From Candidatus Scalindua japonica (GTDB taxonomy: Bacteria; Planctomycetota; Brocadiia; Brocadiales; Scalinduaceae): a DNA stretch of 64,000 bases. Each line of letters starts with the position of its first letter. The first letter of the stretch is position 1. The stretch is from assembly GCF_002443295.1 (NCBI RefSeq), contig NZ_BAOS01000043.1:1-64000 (forward strand). Direction: 5' to 3'. Both the position numbers and the translations under genes were made by a program. The notes below the pieces were generated by a model. That model was not told the origin of the DNA. It ran no database searches and worked only from the letters and a program-made list of their open reading frames with translations. This document shows positions 27,525 through 35,249 of the stretch, piece by piece.

Positions 27525-28223
27525 TTGATGAATGACCGTCCAATTAAATTAACGTATATGAATGTCAAAGTTGGAGACGTTGAGATCCTTCGGTTGTTAC
27601 TTCCTCAGAATGACATGCTGACTTGTCATTCTAATGTAGCAAAGTGGAATGAAGAATTTATCTTTGAGAATAATACCAAAAAGTACTTGAGTTTTATGGA
27701 CTATTTTACTACTCATACAACCATTAAAAAAATTCTCTCTTCAAAGAAAACAGAATTTGGATTAGAAGTTCTGAGGAGAACACCTATCCATTTTATTATT
27801 TGCTTAGACTTTGACGGAATAAAAGACTCTCCTGAAATAGATTATGGTTGGAAATTATTGTCTAAGACTCTTGAAACGATGAAAAATTATGCCGGTAAAG
27901 CGGGCGCAGAACTCTATGTTGTTTTTATTCCGTTTGAGTTTCAGAGTTCAAACATACTTTATGAAAGATTTACAAGAAAATACGGTAAGGATCCGTCAAG
28001 TATTGATTTAGAAAAACCAAACAGGCGATTAGCTCAACTATGTGAACGCTTCGATATCGCCTGTCTTGACCTGTTGCCCGCAGTGAAAAATGCTGTATCT
28101 AAGGGTAATCAACTCTATTTTATCCGTGACGGACACTTGAATGTTGATGGTCATAATTTTATTTACCGAATTTTGATACCTGAAAAGGTTTTTAGAAAAG
28201 AAAAGGTGCTGAATGCTTTTTAA
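27525..28223 (+). CDS. SGNH-hydrolase-like protein lacking its N-terminal catalytic block (probably truncated)
   Basis: A 232-residue frame. The C-terminal half resembles SGNH/AlgX-AlgJ-type acyl esterases found beside MBOAT acyltransferases: an AELYVVFIPFEF strand, DIACLDLLPAVKNA and a terminal RDGHLNVDGHNF block with the catalytic Asp-His pair. The N-terminal GDS(L) serine block is missing. The first ~45 residues are encoded largely by a dispersed palindromic repeat (27583-27662), so the original 5' end seems to have been replaced. It overlaps the following MBOAT gene by 11 bases. Probably non-functional as an esterase. Confidence 0.6.
   Translation: MMNDRPIKLTYMNVKVGDVEILRLLLPQNDMLTCHSNVAKWNEEFIFENNTKKYLSFMDYFTTHTTIKKILSSKKTEFGLEVLRRTPIHFIICLDFDGIKDSPEIDYGWKLLSKTLETMKNYAGKAGAELYVVFIPFEFQSSNILYERFTRKYGKDPSSIDLEKPNRRLAQLCERFDIACLDLLPAVKNAVSKGNQLYFIRDGHLNVDGHNFIYRILIPEKVFRKEKVLNAF
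27583..27662. repeat. Palindromic dispersed repeat forming part of a reading frame
   Basis: It contains TCAGAATGACATGC and GTCATTCTAATG as an inverted pair (AGAATGAC/GTCATTCT) and matches 36931-37037 closely: GGTTGTT.CTTCCTCAGAATGAC.TGC, then ATTCT, AGC.AAG and GAATGA. The same family as the common AGATTCTTCGCT...TCAGAATGAC bacterial palindromes. It is read through in frame. Confidence 0.75.
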
Positions 28224-29702
28224 CTCTCTTCATTTTATATTCTTTTTTCCAATAGTGGTATTGCTGTATTATTCTATACCGCAGCGTTGGAGGTGGGTGC
28301 TTCTTCTACTGGCAAGCTACTATTTTTATACCCGCTGGAAAGTTAATTACGCAATTTTGCTTGTAGCTTCCACAATAGTGGATTATATAGCGGGTCTACT
28401 CATGGTCAGGTTTCCTGAGGGTGGGATAGAAAGAAAGGGTTTATTAGCCACAAGTCTGGTGACCAATTTAGGGCTGTTATTTACGTTCAAATATTACAAT
28501 TTTTTGAATGCAAGTTTGCAGGGATTATGTGACAAGTTTGATATTATCTACAATGTACCCCAATTGGATATTCTTCTGCCTTTAGGTATATCATTTTATA
28601 CATTTCAAACCATTAACTATACCATAGACGTGTACCGTGGTCACATTGAACCGGAGAAACATCTGGGACGTTTTGCAGTTTATGTGGCATTTTTCCCGCA
28701 GCTGGTAGCTGGTCCTATTGAAAGGCCTCGCATTTAATTCCCCAATTTCTGCAAGACCATCAATTTAATTACCAGCGCCTTGTCAGTGGGTTCAGAATAA
28801 TGCTTTGGGGGTTTTTTCTGAAAGTAGTTGTGGCTGATCGTTTAGCTGTCTATGTCGACTCTGTTTACAGTGCTCCGCATCAATTTTATAGAGCACCGCT
28901 CTTGCTGGCTACTTACTTCTTTGCTTTTCAGATATATGCTGATATTGCCGGATATTCTGCGATTGCGATCAGCTCTGCAAAGATAATGGGTTTCGATCTT
29001 ATGGAAAATTTCCATTATCCTTATTTAGCTGCTTCAGTCTCTGAATTCTGGAAAAGATGGCATATTTTACTATCCACCTGGTTTCGGGATTATGTATATA
29101 AGCCTTTGGGCGGCAATCGTGTATCTAAATCTCGCTGGATATATAATATTATGGCTGTATTCCTTATCAGCGGGATGTGGCATGGCGTGAACTGGACATT
29201 TCTGGTTTGGGGAGCAATACATGGCCTCTATTTGATAATATATATGCGAACAAAAAAACTACAGGCTAAAATATTGAATATTATTGGTATAGAAAACTCT
29301 CCCGGATTAAAAAAATAGTAGCTGTATTTCTTACCTTCCACCTGGTACTTGTAGCGTGGATTTTTTTCAGGGCTAATTCTATTAGAGATGCGGGTATTAT
29401 CCTCTCAAATATGTTTAGCGGTCTCCCTTATGACATCTATAGGATTCTGACAATGGATTTGAGAGGTGTTTGTAAGATTCACTCATACTCATAAATATAA
29501 CCGGATTTGAATGTTGTCTTAGTCTGGCGCTCATATTGATTGTAATGATGCATGATACTATGCGCGGCATATTACGCTTACACCAGAAACTGGGGCAGAA
29601 CACAAGGTATTATCTCCGTATGGCCTATTACGATGGATTGATAATTGCGTTGATACTTTTGGGTGTATATGGGAAAAAACAATTTATCTATTTTCAGTTT
29701 TA
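28213..29702 (+). pseudogene. MBOAT (AlgI-like) O-acyltransferase, multiply frameshifted
   Basis: Translating the three frames together gives a ~495-residue AlgI-type membrane O-acyltransferase. The N-terminal part has SLHFIFFFPIVVLLYY and LLPLGISFYTFQTINYTID. The middle part has VSEFWKRWHILLSTWFRDYVY and the catalytic GMWHGVNWTFLVWGAIHGLY. The C-terminal part has HLVLVAWIFFRANS and ends with KKQFIYFQF. The frame breaks at ~28733 (one base lost after RPR), at an A7 run at 29309-29315 (one A short), and again near 29470. MBOAT proteins O-acetylate exopolysaccharide with an SGNH partner, which here precedes and is itself truncated. The pair looks dead. Confidence 0.8.
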
Positions 29703-29851
29703 AAACTTGTGTTGCAAAACGGTTTTTTGCCAGATTATTCTTTAGAGATCGCATCAATAATAATCAAGAATTGTCAAACTTAGTCTCTTAACAAAAATAT
29801 TTTGATCAATTATGGCAAAGAAAATCGAATTTCCCTGCCCTACAGATTGGG

Positions 29852-29960
29852 ATATCGGAAATTCGAAATAAATACAAAACCCAAATGCTAAAATCTTAAA
29901 CATTCAGTGTTAAACATATTTTTTGTTTAGAACATTTGTTTCTTTGACATTCGGATTTCT
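29852..29960. repeat. Dispersed ~90-bp repeat, copy 2
   Basis: Homologous to 412-504, sharing TTAAAC.TTCAGTGTT and AGAACATTTGTTTCTTTGACA in the same order and spacing. It lies in the gene-free stretch after the dead MBOAT gene (29703-30069); I see no gene in the rest of that stretch. Confidence 0.7.
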
Positions 29961-30069
29961 AGTTTTCCAGTTTATCTGGTTAGGTTGTAGTAACATTACG
30001 ATAGAAAAACAGAATATAACAGGAGAGAACTATCAATAAGCCAGGCGTGAATAGAAATAAGGGAATAAA

Positions 30070-30143
30070 TGGGCCCACTAGGACTCGAACCTAGGACACA
30101 CGGATTATGAGTCCGTTGCTCTAACCAACTGAGCTATGGGCCC
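30070..30143 (-). tRNA. tRNA with CAU anticodon (Met, or Ile2 if lysidine-modified)
   Basis: A complete cloverleaf of 74 bases. The acceptor GGGCCCA pairs with TGGGCCC, the D arm reads AGCTCAGTTGGTTAGAGC, the anticodon stem is ACGGA/TCCGT with loop CTCATAA, and the T loop is GGTTCGAGTCC. No CCA is encoded. The CAU anticodon fits elongator Met or the AUA-reading Ile tRNA; the GGGCCCATAGCTC start resembles Ile tRNAs. It is not an initiator, because the acceptor's first pair is matched. Confidence 0.93.
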
Positions 30144-30573
30144 CGAAATGATCAGTACTCTTAATACTCAAGTATCTTGTAACAAAAAAACTACAATACA
30201 AGAGTATGAGTTTATCAATTTTTCGGTCTGGTTTCAAGTGTTTTGTTTTTCTTAAGTTATGCTGGAAGTCGAGAGGGCTTTTTCTCTTTTTTACTGTCTG
30301 GATCTTTAGTTCTCTTATAGGTGTATTATTTGCTTTGATTTTCATTCTGATCTTTCTGATTTGAGAAGTAAATCTGGGTTTTCTTACCAATCAACGTATA
30401 TTCAAACAATTGCATCCTGCATATAATTAAAAGCAGGCATCAGCTCTCTTCTTTAGTAAGGCAGTTGGTAGAACTAAGCATGTTTTCCCTGGTTTGCTTC
30501 CTCTTTAGCCCCCTATATAATGGGGAGAAAAAGTTCCTAATTTGATAGTATAAATACCAGAAAGGGGCCAGAA
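30144..30573. other. Intergenic region without recognisable gene
   Basis: This 430-base stretch lies between the tRNA and the IS3-type element. The left end of the IS should lie within it, probably near 30500-30560, but I could not match it to the right end. No convincing gene or structured RNA seen. Confidence 0.4.
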
Positions 30574-30849
30574 ATGCAGAGACGTTTATTAAAGAGTTAT
30601 AGTGAAGAGCAGAAAGAACAAGTAGTAAAAGAATGTATTGAAACTAATAATTATGGTGCGGTATCCAGTAAGCATGATATACCGGTAACGACGATTTATG
30701 GATGGATCAGGAGGTATAAGAACAAGTAGAAAAAAGAGAGCAAGAGAAACGTAAAAGAGTTGGAAACCGAACTAAAGGGTGTGAAATTAGAAAATGAGAT
30801 ATTGAAGGAACTTTTAAAAAAAAGCCACCAACTCTGGCTGAAAGATTAG
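30574..30849 (+). pseudogene. IS3-family OrfA with in-frame TAG
   Basis: The frame starts MQRRLLKSYSEEQKEQVV and contains a helix-turn-helix ending IPVTTIYGWIRRYKNK. It is then stopped by TAG at 30727-30729. The same frame continues after the stop with a leucine-zipper-like stretch (KELETELKGVKLENEILK) up to 30849. OrfA normally binds the IS ends and dimerises through that zipper, so the amber codon separates its two functions. Confidence 0.75.
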
Positions 30850-31769
30850 TAGTCAGTAAGATATTTATAGATGGAGGAAATAAAACTCAGCAGGTAATAA
30901 AGTACAGTGGAGTACCAAACGCAACCTGGTACAATCACGTAAATAAGAAAGGAACGGATAAGAGACAGGAGAGCAGAGGACGTCCTCTGCCAGGATATTC
31001 ATTTAATCAAAAAGGAGAAAGAGTATACGATGAAGCAATACTATGTGCTTTGAAGGCTTACAGAAGTAAGATTGAGTTTGTCAATGCCGGAGGTTATCAC
31101 AAACTAAGTCATTATTTGTGGAGAGATTATGGTTACATAGTGAATCACAAGAAGGTATACCGTTTATGCAAAGAGAACAAATTATTGTTGCCCAGAAGAA
31201 AGAAGGTGTCAAAGGTAAAAGGTAGGCGTATATGCCAGAACCGTACGATAAGTAAGCCGGATGAGCTATGGGAATTGGATTTGAAATATGGATATATACA
31301 TGGTGAAGAGAGATTTTATTTCATATTAATAATAATAGATGTATTTGTACGCTATGTAGTGAATTACCACATAGGTCTGAGTTGTACAGGCAAAGACCTG
31401 GTACTGGCATTAAACATAGCTGTAGAGAAGCATAAATTAGATACAAACCAACTGATAATAAGGAGCGATAATGGAAGCCAGATGACCTCAAAGGTGTTTA
31501 TAAAGAACATGGAAAGTTATAACAATGAGGTAATACATGAATTAATACCACCTGCAACACCAAACAAGAATGCCCATGTGGAGGCATTTAATTCAATATT
31601 GGAAATTGAGTTTATGCAGGTGAGATATTTTCATAGTTATGGTCAGGCATATGATGAGACAATAGAGTTTATTGACAAATACAATACTGAGAGAATACAT
31701 GGGTTGTTGAACTGGAACACGCCAATAGAAGCCCGTAAGGCGTATTTAAACGGTGGCAACCTGGGTTAA
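30822..31769 (+). CDS. IS3-family OrfB, DDE (rve) transposase
   Basis: The frame is open from the A8 run (30816-30823) to 31769 with no good independent ATG early on, as expected if it is made by -1 frameshifting from OrfA. The helix-rich N-terminal part is followed by an rve integrase core with catalytic residues in LWELDLKYGY, IIRSDNGSQM and NAHVEAFNS (D-D-E), ending with the NTERIHGLLNWNTPIEA tail typical of IS3 OrfB. The catalytic domain itself looks intact. Confidence 0.85.
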   Translation, partial: KPPTLAERLVVSKIFIDGGNKTQQVIKYSGVPNATWYNHVNKKGTDKRQESRGRPLPGYSFNQKGERVYDEAILCALKAYRSKIEFVNAGGYHKLSHYLWRDYGYIVNHKKVYRLCKENKLLLPRRKKVSKVKGRRICQNRTISKPDELWELDLKYGYIHGEERFYFILIIIDVFVRYVVNYHIGLSCTGKDLVLALNIAVEKHKLDTNQLIIRSDNGSQMTSKVFIKNMESYNNEVIHELIPPATPNKNAHVEAFNSILEIEFMQVRYFHSYGQAYDETIEFIDKYNTERIHGLLNWNTPIEARKAYLNGGNLG

Positions 31770-31787
31770 ATGTGATGTCCTCTTTCA

Positions 31788-32228
31788 TTAAGCACGTCCA
31801 TGTGTTGGTATGACAAGGACCGGACAAGAAGAGCCGTGCAATACTCCCTCACTTACACTACCAATTATCAAGTTATGTACAGTGCCATGGCCGTGGGAAC
31901 CAACTACTATCATATCAATTTTTAATTTATTAGATTCACGCAAAATAACTTCAACCGTTGCACCTTGAACACAAAGAGATGTTGTATCAATTCCGGATGC
32001 GCGAAAATTATCTACCTCTTTTTGCAGTTTCTCTCGTTCTTCGTGTAATTCCTGTGCAATTTGATCACGAACGGTCTGTGGCCCAGGCTTATAACCAACA
32101 AAATCAGGTTCGGGTTCAGCAACATGCAGTATCCATACTTTTGCGGAAAAAGCCAAGGCCATAGTTTTTACCTTAGACAACACCTTTTGCGAAGCACTGG
32201 ATAAATCAACTGCAACTAAAATGTTCAT
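31788..32228 (-). CDS. Universal stress protein, UspA family
   Basis: A 146-residue single-domain Usp. It begins NILVAVDLSSASQKVL and carries the ATP-binding pattern VVGSHGHGTVHNLIIGSVSEGVLHGSSCPVLVI (G-x2-G-x9-G-S/T type). Such proteins bind ATP and support survival under stress or energy limitation, usually as cytoplasmic dimers. The gene ends 18 bases from the IS3 OrfB stop and is convergent with it, so the insertion has landed right at its 3' end and may have removed its terminator. Confidence 0.93.
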   Translation of the reverse strand: MNILVAVDLSSASQKVLSKVKTMALAFSAKVWILHVAEPEPDFVGYKPGPQTVRDQIAQELHEEREKLQKEVDNFRASGIDTTSLCVQGATVEVILRESNKLKIDMIVVGSHGHGTVHNLIIGSVSEGVLHGSSCPVLVIPTHGRA

Positions 32229-32277
32229 TTACCTTCTCCGGTTTGTCAAAAAAGTCTATTAATTATATTAATAGATA

Positions 32278-32375
32278 CACAACGACGCACATAGGGATTT
32301 TGCAAACGATTCATCCCTGGTCATGTTCCACTCTCGAAGCGGTGCCACAACGACGCACATAGGGATTTTGCAAAC
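32278..32375 (-). CRISPR. Minimal CRISPR-like unit: two 30-base repeats, one 38-base spacer
   Basis: Identical 30-base repeats lie at 32278-32307 and 32346-32375, separated by a unique 38-base spacer (32308-32345). Read on the minus strand the repeat begins GTTTGCAAAATCCC and ends GTCGTTGTG, which has the GTTTG-type start and size range of CRISPR repeats. No third repeat, leader or cas gene is visible. It may be a relic or orphan array; a simple duplicated intergenic repeat remains possible. Confidence 0.5.
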
Positions 32376-32426
32376 CCCACGAAATTCACAAAAAATACTT
32401 TAATGTATTTCGTGATTTTCGTGGGG
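32375..32426 (-). terminator. Long hairpin downstream of the LsrF-like gene
   Basis: CCCCACGAAATTCAC (32375-32389) pairs with GTGATTTTCGTGGGG (32412-32426) with one mismatch and a 22-base loop. It lies just after the aldolase stop and abuts the CRISPR-like repeat. There is no U-run, so termination is only a guess; it could also be a repeat element. Confidence 0.45.
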
Positions 32427-32445
32427 AATCGCTAGTTATTAGGTA

Positions 32446-33234
32446 TTATCCATTCTTTGTATCGTTGAATATGTCGTTGGCTTCCTGAGGATTTGCACCT
32501 TTATGGATAATTGCATGCAGGGCCTTAGCCATCGCTACAGGATGCTTATGCTGCCAGATGTTTCTCCCAAGGTTTAAACCGATGGCTCCCTTTGTCATTC
32601 CGTCATGGACGAACTCAAACACCGGAAGTTCAGTATCAAACTTTGGTCCGCCTGCTATAACTATTGGAACAGGACAGCCTTCAGTAACTTTTTCAAACTC
32701 TTCACACCAGTAGGTTTTAACTACCTTGGCGCCAATTTCTGCAGCGATTCGACAGCATAGTGCAAGGTATCTAGCGTCACGTTTTTCCAGCTCTTTTCCG
32801 ACAGCAGTAACTGCCATTACCGGAATACCGTACTCTTCGCACTCGTCTACGAGTTTTCCAAGATTAAGAAGTGTCTGGCGCTCGTAATCGCTTCCAATAA
32901 AGACAGACAGACCTACACCGGAGACATTGAGCCTGACAGCGTCTTTTATCGAAGTAGTAAGCCCCTCGTTTGCCAGATCTCCTCCAACCACGCTGGTACC
33001 TCCGGATACTCGAAGGATGATCGGTTTGCTGTCATCCGGGTTTATGGCTGCACGCAAAACTCCTCTTGTGACAAAAAGCGCGTCGCAGTATTCAATAATC
33101 GGTTTAATGGTCTCTCCGGGTTTCTCCAGATTATTTGTGGGTCCCAGGAAATACCCATGATCTATAGGCATGAACATACATTTGCCGTCAGATCCCATTA
33201 TCGAAGAGAGCCTGTTTTTCATTCCCCAATCCAT
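32446..33234 (-). CDS. LsrF/DhnA-type class I aldolase-thiolase
   Basis: A 262-residue TIM-barrel protein closely resembling LsrF. Matching segments are MDWGMKNRLSSIM, MPIDHGYFLGPTNNLE, FVTRGVLRAA, TMAVTGVGK-like PVMAVTAVGKEL, GAKVVKTYW with the Schiff-base Lys, and CPVPIVIAGGPK. LsrF thiolyses the AI-2 breakdown product; relatives are archaeal-type FBP aldolases and ADH synthase. No lsr genes accompany it, and it lacks ~35 N-terminal residues of enteric LsrF, so a different sugar-phosphate substrate is likely. Confidence 0.85.
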   Translation of the reverse strand: MDWGMKNRLSSIMGSDGKCMFMPIDHGYFLGPTNNLEKPGETIKPIIEYCDALFVTRGVLRAAINPDDSKPIILRVSGGTSVVGGDLANEGLTTSIKDAVRLNVSGVGLSVFIGSDYERQTLLNLGKLVDECEEYGIPVMAVTAVGKELEKRDARYLALCCRIAAEIGAKVVKTYWCEEFEKVTEGCPVPIVIAGGPKFDTELPVFEFVHDGMTKGAIGLNLGRNIWQHKHPVAMAKALHAIIHKGANPQEANDIFNDTKNG

Positions 33235-33303
33235 TTCTTCACCTCCATAATTAAAATGTTATTTCGTATATTTATCAATTTAATGTATAAGATTCAGTGT
33301 TGA

Positions 33304-33395
33304 TAACGCTTCTACTATGCTCAGTGTGACGTCGTTCAGAACTCACAGTGTGACGTCATCCTGAGCGGAGTCGAAGGAAGTTTTCATTGTACTCG
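33304..33395. repeat. Degenerate palindromic-repeat fragments
   Basis: The segment contains two GTGTGACGTC blocks and GTCATCCTGAGCGGAGTCGAAGGAAG, recognisable as part of the widespread GTCAT.CTGAGCG.AG.CGAAG bacterial palindrome family. It lies in the 603-base gene-free spacer 33235-33837. Confidence 0.6.
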
Positions 33396-33527
33396 ATATC
33401 TAGTTCGTTTCTTAAGCTTTACTCAGAAAAAACTTCCTTTTTCATATAAGACGGAGTGATAGCATAGGAAATTCAATTTGTTCTGTCAACGGAAAACCCA
33501 TCATATTATAATACCTCAAAAGGAAAA

Positions 33528-33634
33528 AATTTTCACGTAGAGCCGCAAAGAACGCAAAGAGAAAAAAAGGCTTTTATCTTACAATTTCTTTTATTGTGAT
33601 TTTTTGGTGATCTCTGTGGCTTGGCGTGAGAAAT
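33528..33634. repeat. MITE-like element with imperfect inverted ends
   Basis: The left arm TTTTCACGTAGAGCCGCAAAG (33530-33550) is the imperfect inverse of the right arm around TGGCTTGGCGTGAGAAA (33617-33633). Between them is an A/T-rich core of about 60 bases. CACGTAGAGCCGCAAAGAACGC-type sequences recur in many AT-rich bacterial genomes as non-coding repeats. Confidence 0.55.
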
Positions 33635-33837
33635 AAAGAGGGAAATATAGAAATGAAGACTTCATTTTTCTGAACTTACTCGTCAGGGTATATTGTTTGC
33701 TTTATATCGAGTAACTTATTATTAACAAATAATTTAAACATGGCAAGTACAGGGATTATGACAATTCCATCTTTGCAGGATAACTATGCATAACATATTA
33801 GTGTAGTGAGGTTTATCTCTATACAGGAGGGTTGGAA

Positions 33838-34350
33838 ATGAGTCGTTTTTTGTCCGGCAGAATATATATAGTAATACTGATAAGCATTGTAATGGTGGTT
33901 GTTTTTGCAACAATTAACCGGAAATATGTTCTTGCCGGTAAAGCAGAGCACTCATTCTATCTTCCCAGTGTTTTTAAGGAAGGCAGTGATGTGCGATCAA
34001 GAGAAATACTGTTTACAGCAGAATATCCAGGTGATATTGAGGCTGATGCTTCCTGGGAACCGGAGTATAAAGCATTGACTATAACTCTCTATAACCAGGA
34101 AGGGAAATCTCTTGTAAGTAAAAAAGGTAAGAGTCCTGTCCATCTGGTTTACACTTATACTCAAGAGCATTTTAATAAAGCAAAAATTCTGGGCAATTCC
34201 TTCAGGGTAGGGATATCACAATCTCCTTTTAAGACGATAAACGGAAGAGTTAAGATTACCACACCGAACAAAAAAGCACTGGAAGAGCATGATTCTATTA
34301 ACATTCGAGGTCCTTACGGGACTTTTATAGAAGAAGAGGCAGGAGAATAA
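33838..34350 (+). CDS. Hypothetical membrane-anchored or exported protein
   Basis: ATG at 33838 is preceded by a perfect AGGAGG with 7-base spacing. The product (170 residues) starts MSRFLSGRIYIVILISIVMVVVFATI, an N-terminal membrane anchor or signal segment. The rest is a soluble, probably all-beta domain with repeated aromatic and charged strands (HSFYLPSVFKEGSDVR and ALTITLYNQEGKSLV). No family recognised. Its 3' end overlaps the convergent radical SAM gene by 37 bases. Confidence 0.75.
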   Translation: MSRFLSGRIYIVILISIVMVVVFATINRKYVLAGKAEHSFYLPSVFKEGSDVRSREILFTAEYPGDIEADASWEPEYKALTITLYNQEGKSLVSKKGKSPVHLVYTYTQEHFNKAKILGNSFRVGISQSPFKTINGRVKITTPNKKALEEHDSINIRGPYGTFIEEEAGE

Positions 34351-35249
34351 AAATTATCCTGCCTGATTGAACTAAAGAACTTCCATCGCTCTTTTTTGTT
34401 TTTTGGCGGATCTCTTTGAACAGGAGGCTGGAGTCTCAGTGGTTCGTCACACTGTTGGCAGAGTGGAAAGGGCATAGGGCCTCTCAGGATATTCCGCTTC
34501 CTTTCGGCAATAACAGAAACATCATCATTGCTCAGGTTACCGATACTTGTAGCACCGGTCAGGTCGTGACAACACGCCAGTACTTCACCTTCCCATGTTA
34601 CAAAAGTGTGAAATTGAAACAAGCCGCACTTTCCGGAGTCCAACCCAATAGTTTCCGGTTTGTATATTTCCAGGTTCTTCAGGTTTCCTCCTCGTCCGTG
34701 ACATGCGGTTATATCAGCTCTTATATCCCGCTTTTTCCAGAAACAGAGATAATCTTCCGGCTCATCACTGTTTATTTCAGTCGTTATGCCCGACACTCTC
34801 AAACCCGCATTACCACGAGATAGGGCAGCCAATCCCAGTGTCCGTTCTAAAGCATCTTCAAAAGATATCTTTGGGCAAAGTTTTTCAAATACCACTTTTT
34901 TTATGCTTGGAAATGAAACGGTAATTGAGTTTGGTCGGGACTCAATAAGCTTGTGTGAGATTTTCTTATTTAATGATTCAGGGTTTATCACTATTCCCAC
35001 ATCACAATTGTTTTCACGTATGCCAGATATCCATTCGAAAACCTCAGGATGAGAAAGAGGATCACCAATACCTGAAAAAGTAATCAGGCTTCCTTCTCTG
35101 ACAAGCTTCTCTGAAACGACATTGAACACACTTTCTGACATCATGCCTTTCGGTCTGGTGATATCATCTCGCGGACACATTAGACATTCGCTTACGCACC
35201 GGTTGGTAAGTTCGATGTCTACAGATACAAATGTCCAGTCAGAAGGCAT
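34314..35249 (-). CDS. Radical SAM protein with C-terminal SPASM-like Cys cluster
   Basis: Starting at ATG 35249 gives a ~311-residue protein whose first strand is WTFVSVDIELTNRC. The SAM-cluster motif is CVSECLMC (Cx3Cx2C), followed by the GGE-like FSGIGDPLSHPE. The C-terminal part has Cys residues in KCGLFQFHT, EVLACCHD and LCQQC, resembling a SPASM/twitch auxiliary cluster. Such enzymes generate a 5'-deoxyadenosyl radical to modify peptides, sugars or cofactors. The start overlaps the GH99-like gene's stop by 11 bases, so the two are coupled, suggesting work on a glycan or cell-surface precursor. Confidence 0.85.
   Translation of the reverse strand: MPSDWTFVSVDIELTNRCVSECLMCPRDDITRPKGMMSESVFNVVSEKLVREGSLITFSGIGDPLSHPEVFEWISGIRENNCDVGIVINPESLNKKISHKLIESRPNSITVSFPSIKKVVFEKLCPKISFEDALERTLGLAALSRGNAGLRVSGITTEINSDEPEDYLCFWKKRDIRADITACHGRGGNLKNLEIYKPETIGLDSGKCGLFQFHTFVTWEGEVLACCHDLTGATSIGNLSNDDVSVIAERKRNILRGPMPFPLCQQCDEPLRLQPPVQRDPPKNKKERWKFFSSIRQDNFYSPASSSIKVP

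Larger units (their letters stand above)
30574..31769 (+). mobile_element. IS3-family insertion sequence (coding core; ends undefined)
   Basis: OrfA (helix-turn-helix) and OrfB (DDE transposase) are arranged with a -1 slippery A8 run between them, the classic IS3 design. The right end must fall within about 20 bases of 31769, because uspA ends at 31788. Terminal inverted repeats could not be matched confidently. OrfA carries an in-frame amber codon, so this copy is probably inactive. Confidence 0.75.

Noticed and set aside
30121-30390. An 89-codon minus-strand frame
   Set aside because: It runs into the tRNA gene at 30070-30143, has a repetitive basic composition and shows no ribosome site or family match.
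30727-30729. TAG in IS3 OrfA as evidence of stop-codon reassignment
   Set aside because: Other genes in the window use TAG as a normal stop (for example at 367 and 12227-side genes read without internal TAG), so simple decay is more likely.
32278-32375. A functional CRISPR-Cas locus
   Set aside because: Only two repeats and one spacer; no cas gene anywhere in the window. Kept only as a CRISPR-like unit.
34341-34366. Inverted repeat GGCAGGA...TCCTGCC as a terminator
   Set aside because: The stem is short and interrupted, with no T-run on either strand; it falls within overlapping coding ends.
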